Assembly: GCF_019670105.1 (NCBI RefSeq)
Contig: NZ_AP023032.1
Span: 1,234,972-1,298,971 of the forward strand
Direction of reading: 5' to 3'
Length of the DNA stretch: 64,000 bases
Source: Agarivorans albus
GTDB taxonomy: Bacteria; Pseudomonadota; Gammaproteobacteria; Enterobacterales; Celerinatantimonadaceae
Shown: one piece after another, positions 27,208 through 34,898 of the stretch
How the letters are laid out: each line of letters begins with the position of its first letter
Position numbering within the stretch: position 1 is the first letter of the stretch
Translations under genes and position numbers: made by a program
The notes under the pieces: model-generated
What the model saw: only the letters and a program-made list of their open reading frames with translations
Databases searched by the model: none
Told to the model about the DNA's origin: nothing

Positions 27208-27330
27208 ATAGTTTTTCCAGTACAACTCTTCAGACAGAGGAGTAGAGTTAGGCGTCTCGGTAATCCGGTCTACCGGCGTTAGCTTCTTTAAACGAGTTGT
27301 GTTTGTATTCAGCTCGCGATAGATCACCAT
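27184..27330 (-). pseudogene. Transposase C-terminal remnant (left IS)
   Basis: A 48-codon frame ends inside the IS end with ...YWKNYKTVASFT. The right IS end encodes an almost identical tail, YWLEYKTVANLT. This shows two related IS elements whose gene 3' ends point outwards. The family could not be named. Confidence 0.5.
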
Positions 27331-27989
27331 AGTCAAAAGTGAAAAAGGTCGCACGTATGTACGACCTTCAAACTAGGGTCGGTATTACACCCTACAAATA
27401 ACTACTATTGCGTCACCAATACTTCCCATCTCAAAAGAATCGGCAGTTATACTTACCTCGTAATACCTCAGTTAAGCTTCACAGCGCGAATGGGGGTCAG
27501 ATCATAAGGTGTACACGGTAGATACTCTCAATCACCTCGCCAAGACTATCACTTAATCTAGCAAAAATTAGTAAACTCCAGCACAGTTGATACTCCACAA
27601 AAAAGTATCATTGTAGGGCGCTTTTTTTCAAAAATTTGGCCAAAGTAACCTCCTTGAGTGCCATCTTGATATGGCGCTACAGATATTTATATCAGTGATA
27701 TGTATTTGTTTCAAATTAACTTCTGTCCATAGTCGTGTGAAGGGAAATCATCGCGACACGTATTTTTCATCAGAACACTTTAAAGACGCACCGGCTGTTT
27801 AACTGGTACAAATTTATTTAAATTAGTGTGCTCTAGTTGTTTTGGGTCAATTGCAACGTAGGACAATGTTTTTTTTGCCCTGTATAATCTGGCGCTTAAT
27901 CCAAAGTATCTACCACAAAGCGTATAAGATCTTTTATCACGGAACGAGTTAAGCACATCAAAGCGCTGATAACTGTTTTAGAGGTAAAT

Positions 27990-28478
27990 TTGACTACATA
28001 TAAATACGCCTTCATGGCTTTATTCACCATCTCAATTAGTGGATGTTCATCTCAATATCCCGTGACATTCGATTCATATCCTCAAGGCGCTTCTGTAGTT
28101 TGTGGGAATAAGAACTGGGGACATACCCCAATAACTTTAAATTATGACCCATCCGTAAAAGAGCGAGAAGTTCTCGATTTAAGCAACTGTAGTGTGCAGT
28201 GGGTGAGTGGAGCTAAAACTAACTATCAACCCGTTAACGTGCAAGAGTTTCCCAACGGAGTTCGGCTTACCCAACAGCGGCCAAATGTACCTGGCTTTAG
28301 TGATGACGCTCAATACGCTATCCAATTAGAACAACTCAAGGTCCAGAAGGAAATGGCTGAAGAATTAAGAAAGGCTAATAATGCGAGGCCTGTTATTCAA
28401 GACTGTAGAAAGTATGGAGATTTTAGCGGTAGGGTATACCAATTCGAGGGAAGATGCCCTGATGGTTATTTTAACTAA
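27990..28478 (+). CDS. Lipoprotein with PEGA-like domain
   Basis: 162 aa, TTG start preceded by AGAGGT. Signal peptide with lipobox ISGC (Cys19). Residues about 24-80 read as a PEGA-type beta-domain (VTFDSYPQGASVVC, GHTPITLNY), which is found in many surface lipoproteins. Then a Gln/Glu/Lys-rich helix (about 105-128) and a Cys-containing end (CRKYGDF...CPDG). Function unknown. It is the first gene inside the IS-bounded segment and converges on the endonuclease I gene. Confidence 0.7.
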   Translation: MTTYKYAFMALFTISISGCSSQYPVTFDSYPQGASVVCGNKNWGHTPITLNYDPSVKEREVLDLSNCSVQWVSGAKTNYQPVNVQEFPNGVRLTQQRPNVPGFSDDAQYAIQLEQLKVQKEMAEELRKANNARPVIQDCRKYGDFSGRVYQFEGRCPDGYFN

Positions 28479-28501
28479 CTCAGCACTATTCCACACTCGA
28501 G

Positions 28502-28546
28502 TTAAAGCTCAGGTCTAGCAAACTTCTCCCTAGTCCTGAGCTTTAA
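28502..28546. terminator. Hairpin between convergent genes
   Basis: TTAAAGCTCAGG (28502-28513) pairs perfectly with CCTGAGCTTTAA (28535-28546) with a 21-nt loop. It has little T tract, so it is a moderate terminator candidate. Confidence 0.5.
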
Positions 28547-28565
28547 AAATACACCACATGATTTA

Positions 28566-29438
28566 TTAGAGGGAGGAGCATTGTTCTCCCCATATCAGAT
28601 TAGCCCATCCTGGCTGATCAATGAACGGATTCCTATTTCCTTGTATTTCTTCGACTCTATCGTTCCGGCGTCTTTCGAAGTCGCTAGGCGAGTACATGTT
28701 ATGCCAAGTGAGGAGAGTACAAAGATCGCCAATAAGCGGATCTTTAGTTACAAAGTTATCGTCGACAATTCTTAAATCACTCATTTTCTCTTCATCGGTA
28801 TTGTCCTGTGGTTCGTAGCGAACAGCCATGTAGAATAGCATTCTGGCTACCTGGCCTTTAGCGCGGTTGGGGGGCTCAAATGACTTATTTTCCTTATCGA
28901 GTTTTGCCGTAGTTTCTCGTGTCTGGCTATCTTCAAGTTTATCAAGGATGGGCTGACCACCATTGTCATACCCATAGTTAGAGTGCTTGTTATTCAGGTC
29001 TCGATCGGCGGGGCGCAGGTGATGCAGGTCGGTATATCCATCTTGATTCGGTTTGGGAAAAGATCGGGACTTTGGCCAAACATGCTCGCGTTCCCAAGCA
29101 TGTATAGCCGCTGTTCCACCTCGATAAGCTAAATCGGTTGAGCGAATTTCTCCTAGATAAAGTGTTACCACTAAATCACAGTCAGGAACTTCATCAGCAC
29201 AAGCTGAATCAGTGTAGGCAAGTGCTTCCCAGACATCTATATTTTCCCCATCAGTCCAGTCATCATTGCCTGATTTTGTGTAGGGTAAAGCCAAATGACC
29301 GTCAATAATTGTATGTAGAGCGGCTTTTAGATCTGTCCCTGTTTTTCCAAGTGCACTTTCGTAGTATCCGTCTTTAGGTGCGCAAAAAGACGCAAGTGAA
29401 TACACAGCTAAAATGCAGCCAAATAGTAACCTTCTCAT
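28566..29438 (-). CDS. endA: Endonuclease I family, periplasmic or secreted
   Basis: 290 aa. Signal peptide (about 1-19) then the EndA/Vvn/Dns fold: EREHVWPKS with general-base His, TDLHHLRPAD, and RDLNNKHSNYGYD with the Mg-binding Asn. Cys residues are present for disulfides, fitting an exported enzyme. Family members cut DNA non-specifically outside the cytoplasm for nutrition or to limit DNA uptake. Its 37-bp leader is nearly the same as that of the NUC nuclease 4.2 kb away. In this setting it is one of three unrelated nucleases. Confidence 0.93.
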   Translation of the reverse strand: MRRLLFGCILAVYSLASFCAPKDGYYESALGKTGTDLKAALHTIIDGHLALPYTKSGNDDWTDGENIDVWEALAYTDSACADEVPDCDLVVTLYLGEIRSTDLAYRGGTAAIHAWEREHVWPKSRSFPKPNQDGYTDLHHLRPADRDLNNKHSNYGYDNGGQPILDKLEDSQTRETTAKLDKENKSFEPPNRAKGQVARMLFYMAVRYEPQDNTDEEKMSDLRIVDDNFVTKDPLIGDLCTLLTWHNMYSPSDFERRRNDRVEEIQGNRNPFIDQPGWANLIWGEQCSSL

Positions 29439-29472
29439 AATAACTTCCTTGTCAGTATAGGGCTGAGTATAG
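29436..29472 (-). promoter_or_regulatory. Shared nuclease leader, copy 1
   Basis: Start codon, AAGGAAG ribosome site and the upstream CTATACTCAGC block agree with 33634-33670 at about 33 of 37 positions. Confidence 0.7.
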
Positions 29473-29784
29473 ACTGGTAGGGCCTGATAATCCTAGATAC
29501 TTTCTAAGCTTTTAAAGTAATGTTGTTTCTATCAATAATTCGAAAGTGTCCAGAAGTGTGTTACGCCGGTCGATAGACTAACAAGGTTTTTCCCCATTTA
29601 GTTTGAGGCAAAACTATCGATAATGACTAAGAAGTAAGTCGTTCAGGTATAGTTTTCATCATAAGTCTGTCGACAAGTCTCAGGCCATACTAGGTCGATT
29701 ATGAAGATACTCTCTACTTTGATAGACAACCCATGATTTCGCCAAGGAAGAAAAGCGCTTCATATAGGCGTTCTAACTGTTGCG
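29473..29784. other. Intergenic region, nothing recognised
   Basis: 312 bp between the endonuclease I leader and the end of the PD-(D/E)xK-like gene. No ORF, RNA or repeat could be supported. Confidence 0.4.
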
Positions 29785-31380
29785 CTAAAGTCTAGATTTT
29801 AGCGCTTGTTCTAACTGCGCAACAGCTTGATAGAATTGGCGAATCTTTTTAGGTTCAGTGCCCCAATTCTTCCTTGAGTGCGTGAATTTTTTGTTTAACG
29901 TGCTCAGTAATTTTTCTACATTAGATTGAAGTAGTTGAGTACCAATAGGTGATGCATTTTGAAGATTATGTATGCTTGCAAATGCTTCTATCCGTTGCCG
30001 CATATCGAAAGTTTGAGTTGCTGGTTCTTTTTCCTGCTCAGTACAAAAATCAAGAAATTCCGCAATGTCTTTTCCCGCCTCAAAGCATACCGCTACCATT
30101 CCTTCAAAATCAGCGATGCTGAAAAAATGAATGTTTTCAATAGGAAATTGCCCATTACTAGCTTCAGTTACTTTATGTGATAGTTCTTCACCGAGATATT
30201 GAACTAACTTAGAGCCACTTCCACAGTAAAAATCTTGATGTGTAACAACTATTGAGTATCTGTTTTCATAAGGCGCTAGATCTTCATAGGCTATATCGCC
30301 CAATATTTGAGCACAGCGACTGCCTTGCGTAACGCCACTCAATAGATTGTCTCTCAGCTTATCTTTGAGCATTCGTGTTGAGTCGGTTACTAGCAACTTT
30401 TCTTTTGGCTCAACTCCTTTCGCATCAATAAACACAGAAGAGCCATTGTTTTGATGCAGAAAGTCAATTACTTTTCCCTGACGTTTATGCTGCTTATAGG
30501 TGTCATTGATATCATCTTCTGTTATGTAAGTGAAATTGAACTCTCCCAGTGTAGTACCAACATATGACTCAAAACTCTTGGTAAACTTTTTTTGGAAACG
30601 CTGAGTGTCAACAGCTTTAAGCGTTCGTAGGACAAACTCACTAATTCCAATACTCACGATGTAAGGGTGGGCATGAGATATATGTATATCTAGTAAAATT
30701 AGAGGCTTCTTTATCAATAAAGGTTCGTAGAAATAAGTCTCTGGTCGTAAAGGTAATTGCAACGGCTGAGCGAGCGCTTTCAATCCTGGGATTGTGCTTC
30801 CGACTAATTTTAGTATCTTGGAGATAGATTCTATGGAAAGTGCAGGATGGAAATTTACCAATATCTGGCCTAGCGTTAGATTCTTATTTTTCGTATCACT
30901 AAAGTAGTTAACAATCCAAATAGCAAAGAGGAAAAAATCTTCTAAATCAACACCCGTAGCTTTCTTGAAGTCTTCTGTGAATGACTGCTTGAAACCGAGC
31001 TGAGACATGATTGTGTATAGTCTAAGCAAGAAGAAGCTATGAGTTATTTGAGGTACTTGAAACCGAAGTTGAGATAGTAGAAATGCCCTTAGAGACAGCC
31101 AAATATCTTTCTCTTTTTCGATACCCATTGCTTTGCCTTGCAATTCCCACATGCTTTGCAAAATTGGTTGAACATCTTTTTGCGTTGCTTCCCTAGCGCC
31201 TGCGATGGGATCTAGTTCTAATGCCCAGTCAATCGCCAAGCATAAGATCCAAGGTCTCTTAAACGCTTCGCCCATATCATGCTCTTTGTGAAGCCGAGAT
31301 AAGATACGAAGCACAAAGCTTTCAGTGGTAAAATATCGGATCTTTTGGCGTATCTTACTTGCTGCCTGATCGTAACTCAT
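29785..31380 (-). CDS. Large protein with PD-(D/E)xK-like nuclease core, function unknown
   Basis: 531 aa, no signal peptide. Residues 1-260 are helical and not recognised. A restriction-type core follows: FESYVGTTL with Glu271, KVIDFLHQNNGSSVFIDAKG with Asp306 and the Asp319-Ala-Lys321 triad. That is the E...D...(D/E)xK order of PD-(D/E)xK enzymes, including NERD-like ones. The C-terminal third is helical. It is a single gene with a terminator upstream that isolates it from the next gene. The size, single-gene layout and neighbours suit a defence effector; this is inference and no named family was recognised. Confidence 0.65.
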   Translation of the reverse strand: MSYDQAASKIRQKIRYFTTESFVLRILSRLHKEHDMGEAFKRPWILCLAIDWALELDPIAGAREATQKDVQPILQSMWELQGKAMGIEKEKDIWLSLRAFLLSQLRFQVPQITHSFFLLRLYTIMSQLGFKQSFTEDFKKATGVDLEDFFLFAIWIVNYFSDTKNKNLTLGQILVNFHPALSIESISKILKLVGSTIPGLKALAQPLQLPLRPETYFYEPLLIKKPLILLDIHISHAHPYIVSIGISEFVLRTLKAVDTQRFQKKFTKSFESYVGTTLGEFNFTYITEDDINDTYKQHKRQGKVIDFLHQNNGSSVFIDAKGVEPKEKLLVTDSTRMLKDKLRDNLLSGVTQGSRCAQILGDIAYEDLAPYENRYSIVVTHQDFYCGSGSKLVQYLGEELSHKVTEASNGQFPIENIHFFSIADFEGMVAVCFEAGKDIAEFLDFCTEQEKEPATQTFDMRQRIEAFASIHNLQNASPIGTQLLQSNVEKLLSTLNKKFTHSRKNWGTEPKKIRQFYQAVAQLEQALKSRL

Positions 31381-31470
31381 ACAATTCCTCTAAACTAGAG
31401 ATTGTAAGTTACAGTATGATTAACTTAATCAACTGTCTTTGATTTCTATTAGAAAAACAGTCGTTACAAT

Positions 31471-31500
31471 GAAAAAAGGGAAAACCTTCACTTTCCCTTT
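31471..31500 (-). terminator. Terminator after the EEP nuclease gene
   Basis: AAAGGGAAA pairs with TTTCCCTTT (31475-31483 with 31492-31500) and on the minus strand is followed by TTTTTTC. Confidence 0.75.
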
Positions 31501-31599
31501 ATGTTGCTTTTGCTTTTCCGCATGCTAAGCGAGCGGCTTGGCATTTTGTGTATTTTTATTTCACATTTTTAATAGCTTGCTTTTCATCCGAAATTGATG

Positions 31600-32616
31600 C
31601 TACGGGTTTATTTCTAAAGAGACTACAGCATGATCGCTAGTTGCTTGTTTGTCTGCGCCGGGGAGCTCCTTTAGCGTTTCTGTATCTGCGATATGCTCGT
31701 TCCAGACCTTGTGTTCTGTTACGCTGTTTTCTAATTCTTGAGTGACAAAGGCATAATCAAGGGTGCTACCTTTCCCGCCGAAGTAATGTGTTGGAGCATT
31801 ACTTTTTGTGTCTGCGACACTATATCCACTGTAAAGTTTTAATTTGTTGTAAACTGGCTTAACGCTAGAAGAGTCTTCATATTCTGAAGGACCTTCGATT
31901 TTAGGTACAAAATAGCCTGTTGGGCACATTGAGTCATATTCAACGCTGTTGAAATCACAGTTAATGTCGCCTAAAACAATAGTTGGTAACGCTGAGGAAC
32001 GTTGCTCAGTCATTACGTCCGAAGCAACGCAAGCGGCCTCAGTACCTCGTTGTAATAAGGAGGCGATTTTACCCTTTGATTGCCCAATCATTTCTTGAAG
32101 TACACGATCTTCTAATTCATCTTCTACATCGTAAGCCCTCGAGTATAAGGGCCTTTTACTTTTAAGGTGCAAAACATAAACTCTCACTAAGCCAAAATTT
32201 TCAGTTTCAATGAGTGCTTTGATAGGTGTTCGACTAAAGCTAAATCCTTCTTTTAAACCCAGTGTTCCTACTAGTTCTCCACTAGTGCCAACCTCAGAAA
32301 CTGAACGGATTGGGTATTTGGATGCTATTGCAACAACCGGGTGATTGTAGATCGTGGGGTCTGTTTCGTCGCGACCAACTGAGCCAACAGAGGCAAAATT
32401 TGTGTAGCCAGCTTCTGAACAAAGCTGCTTTAGGGATTTCTTACTAAAGACCTCCTGAAAACCAACAATATCAGCAGCGATATCATTCAAGGTACTCTTA
32501 ATCCACTCTCGCTTTTTTTCCCACTTTTCAGGACTATATTTATTCTTACTTTTTTTCTGGTACCAGTAATTACCTGGTTCTAAGTATTGGTAAAGGTTAA
32601 AGGTTGCTACTTTCAT
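31600..32616 (-). CDS. Endonuclease/exonuclease/phosphatase (EEP) family protein
   Basis: 338 aa. It opens directly with the EEP fold (KVATFNLYQYL), then FQEVF with the metal-binding Glu, HLKSKRP, VLGDINCDFNS with the catalytic Asp and Asn, and SDHAVVSLEI at the end with the final Asp-His. There is no signal peptide. EEP enzymes include DNA, RNA and phospholipid hydrolases, so the substrate is not certain; a DNase is likely given its neighbours. It has its own terminator. Confidence 0.88.
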   Translation of the reverse strand: MKVATFNLYQYLEPGNYWYQKKSKNKYSPEKWEKKREWIKSTLNDIAADIVGFQEVFSKKSLKQLCSEAGYTNFASVGSVGRDETDPTIYNHPVVAIASKYPIRSVSEVGTSGELVGTLGLKEGFSFSRTPIKALIETENFGLVRVYVLHLKSKRPLYSRAYDVEDELEDRVLQEMIGQSKGKIASLLQRGTEAACVASDVMTEQRSSALPTIVLGDINCDFNSVEYDSMCPTGYFVPKIEGPSEYEDSSSVKPVYNKLKLYSGYSVADTKSNAPTHYFGGKGSTLDYAFVTQELENSVTEHKVWNEHIADTETLKELPGADKQATSDHAVVSLEINP

Positions 32617-32745
32617 TGTGTATTTCCTTTATGCTATTTAAATAATTGTATTTAAAGCCTTTTACTTATAAGTAGAGCTCATATTTGTTACTTCTTTTTC
32701 TTCGTAACATGAACGCTAGGGCTGATTTGTAAGTCGTCTAGTGGT

Positions 32746-33636
32746 TTACCCTCTACAAGCTCTTGTGATCATTTCTTTCTTGTATGGCCATATATCAGAA
32801 GCAGTTTGTGCTTTAAGCTTTTTTCTCTTTATTTCACTGATACTATTTAAAAACGATAATCCTGTTATTTCTTCAATTTCAGCAATTGAGGTCAGGTAGC
32901 GAGAATGATCATAATTCTTTGAGTAATAACCAGCACCTAGTTGCGGATAGATGAATGCGAGAACGTCCGGATTCTCCAGATTGCTCTCTCGGACTACGAT
33001 TTTGAATAAGGCATCGGGTATAGCGACTTTGAACTCTTCACCTTCACCTATGTATCCTGAAGGCATTCCATCAATGTATATGGGCCCTGTTATAACCCAG
33101 AGCTTTCCGTATTCTTGTGCCCAAGCAGAAGTTATGTACTCTAAATCCAACCAAATCCCGCTGTTGAATTTTTTTCTCTGAGGTACTGCGTTCAAAAATG
33201 TAAATGTTTGTGCTGCTGCTTCATTGCTTATCCTCTCCGCTATTAACTTCATTTGGAGGTGGCCTCGCACATACCAATCCGGGTTCGCACTTCGGAACTT
33301 ATTGGAGTAGGCATAGCTATTATCTTTGGGGGCAATCCCATTATCTTCAAACTTCTTTTCAGCCTTCCAACTATGGCCACCTTTCGTGGGAATACACTCA
33401 CCTAAATACTCTCTAATTTCGTATGCAACCCATTCAGGGGTTCCAGTTACATCATCACCCGGTAAGTCATTGTTATCGTCTTTGGAATCCATACTGGCAG
33501 TAAACGCGATAAATTCTTTGATGGTATCTTGAGGCTGAGTAACCCATTTGTCGTGGGAGTATGGATCTTGCGTGTCTGAATGAGTTAAATGCGAAGTCAA
33601 AACGGCTATCGCTAGAGTCAGCATTCGAATCTTCAT
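32746..33636 (-). CDS. DNA/RNA non-specific endonuclease (NUC family), exported
   Basis: 296 aa from the ATG at 33636, chosen since a signal peptide (MKIRMLTLAIAVLTSHLTHS) and an AAGGAAG ribosome site fit it; upstream in-frame codons are mostly untranslated leader. The NUC fold has YVRGHLQMK, where the RGH His is the catalytic base (DRGH in relatives), and then FLNAVPQ and IWLDLE with the metal-binding Asn and Glu. The Asp of DRGH is Val here (YVRGH), which is unusual. The enzyme should act outside the cytoplasm. Confidence 0.85.
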   Translation of the reverse strand: MKIRMLTLAIAVLTSHLTHSDTQDPYSHDKWVTQPQDTIKEFIAFTASMDSKDDNNDLPGDDVTGTPEWVAYEIREYLGECIPTKGGHSWKAEKKFEDNGIAPKDNSYAYSNKFRSANPDWYVRGHLQMKLIAERISNEAAAQTFTFLNAVPQRKKFNSGIWLDLEYITSAWAQEYGKLWVITGPIYIDGMPSGYIGEGEEFKVAIPDALFKIVVRESNLENPDVLAFIYPQLGAGYYSKNYDHSRYLTSIAEIEEITGLSFLNSISEIKRKKLKAQTASDIWPYKKEMITRACRG

Positions 33637-33670
33637 AATAACTTCCTTGTTAATATATCGCTGAGTATAG
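33634..33670 (-). promoter_or_regulatory. Shared nuclease leader, copy 2
   Basis: Same start-codon, ribosome-site and CTATACTCAGC block as 29436-29472. The rest up to 33948 contains no other recognised feature. Confidence 0.7.
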
Positions 33671-33948
33671 TCACCTATTTCAGCAATTTGGAAGATCAGA
33701 ACTAAATGGTTGAATATTTTGTTTTTGCGCAACAAAGAAGCGGAAATATCATTCGTTTGTTTCGATACATTAGCTTTGGTTGAAGGCTTAATGAGTACGC
33801 GAATAAATCTTTGCAAGTAGAACTGCTCAATCATCAACACTAATCCAATTAGTGACATCTCAGTAATATTTCCTCAGGGCTCGTTACTTAAAGCTCCAAA
33901 ATCGACTATGCTATTTATCAATTAAGCGCTAGATAATTAGGTTCGCAT
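33671..33948. other. Divergent intergenic region before the caspase operon
   Basis: Divides the NUC gene from the caspase operon. No operator or gene was recognised; AT-rich promoter-like sequence (TATGCTATTTATCAATTAAG) lies near 33907-33926. Confidence 0.35.
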
Positions 33949-34419
33949 ATGCAGGGGCTAGGTAGAGTTTTCTTGAGAAGTAGGCAAATTGAAATACTTA
34001 TCAAGAATAGTGTTCTTTTCGCTACCGCTTTGGTGATATCAATTTCTGGGTACGCTAGCGATTCTGCCACGATAAAAAGGCTAGCTGGGAACTCTGAGAA
34101 AATATGGCAAGTCGAAGCATTTGATATCAACTTAGGTACTTCGAGTGATTGTACAAAGGGTATTCAGTATATTTTCAACTCAAGCCGCAGCTTGACAATA
34201 CGTTCTTGCATAAATTCAAATGTTAAAACTATTCAACTCCCGTTTCGCATTGAAAGTGACGGAATAGATACGTTCATTCGTTACGATAAGCAAATATATC
34301 GGCTAATTTACTCTTGGAGAATAAATGATTTAGGTTTAGAGGAAGAAGAGTTAATTATACGAATGGATGGGTCTAAGCAGGTGGCTACTGAAGACATCAT
34401 TATGGTTCATATTCCTTGA
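33949..34419 (+). CDS. Exported small protein of the caspase operon
   Basis: 156 aa. An N-terminal hydrophobic stretch (about 18-37, ending SGYASDS) looks like a signal peptide with a long n-region. The mature part is beta-rich with two Cys residues (SSDCTKG, IRSCIN) that could form a disulfide in the periplasm. No family was recognised. Its stop shares one base with the ATG of the next gene (TGATG), so translation is coupled. Its role is presumably tied to the membrane protein and caspase that follow. Confidence 0.65.
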   Translation: MQGLGRVFLRSRQIEILIKNSVLFATALVISISGYASDSATIKRLAGNSEKIWQVEAFDINLGTSSDCTKGIQYIFNSSRSLTIRSCINSNVKTIQLPFRIESDGIDTFIRYDKQIYRLIYSWRINDLGLEEEELIIRMDGSKQVATEDIIMVHIP

Positions 34420-34898
34420 TGGAAACAGAGAAACTGGAACGAAAAAAGCTTTGGATTAGCTTAGTCAGCACAATCATTGCTGGGCTTAGCGTGATATCTA
34501 GTGTGGTGATCTATATCCACGGGTTAGATGAATCTATAGAGAAGGAGCAAGCTCTTATCGACCAGCGCTCTCAGGTAGAGTATCACCGTAGCTTGTGGGA
34601 TGAACGACGTGAAAGTTATAAGTTATTGGCAACCATACTCGGTGGTATTGCCGCAGAAATTGAGATTGATAAAAAAATATCATCGGAATCTTTAAAGTCG
34701 TTTTCAAAGGCTTATTGGGGTTTGTTAATTATGGTTGAAAATGAGTCTGTGAAATCTGAGTTGACTAAATTGAAAGATGACTTACGGGACTTAGAACAAA
34801 ATAGGATATCCGCTAATAAGATTAAGTTACGTATACAACGAATAATATCTTTGAGTAAAAATCATATAGATGAGGTGGTTGATGCTTCCAGCTTCTAA
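34419..34898 (+). CDS. Membrane-anchored coiled-coil protein of the caspase operon
   Basis: 159 aa. One transmembrane segment (about residues 12-34, ISLVSTIIAGLSVISSVVIYIHG) with a short basic cytoplasmic end, then a helical coiled-coil stretch in the periplasm (about 38-155). No family was recognised. It starts at the stop of the first gene and overlaps the caspase gene by 17 bp. A membrane anchor or sensor for the caspase is a natural guess, not shown. Confidence 0.65.
   Translation: METEKLERKKLWISLVSTIIAGLSVISSVVIYIHGLDESIEKEQALIDQRSQVEYHRSLWDERRESYKLLATILGGIAAEIEIDKKISSESLKSFSKAYWGLLIMVENESVKSELTKLKDDLRDLEQNRISANKIKLRIQRIISLSKNHIDEVVDASSF

Larger units (their letters stand above)
27157..27989. 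other. 833-bp region with IS end and no clear intact gene
   Basis: Starts with the left IS end (27176-27207) and transposase-tail remnant. A small hairpin AAGGTCG/CGACCTT lies near 27347-27371. The rest is AT-rich and shows no recognisable gene until the lipoprotein at 27990. Confidence 0.5.

Noticed and set aside
33637-33858. 74-residue N-terminal extension of the NUC nuclease
   Set aside because: A signal peptide and ribosome site shared with the endonuclease I gene mark the start at 33636.
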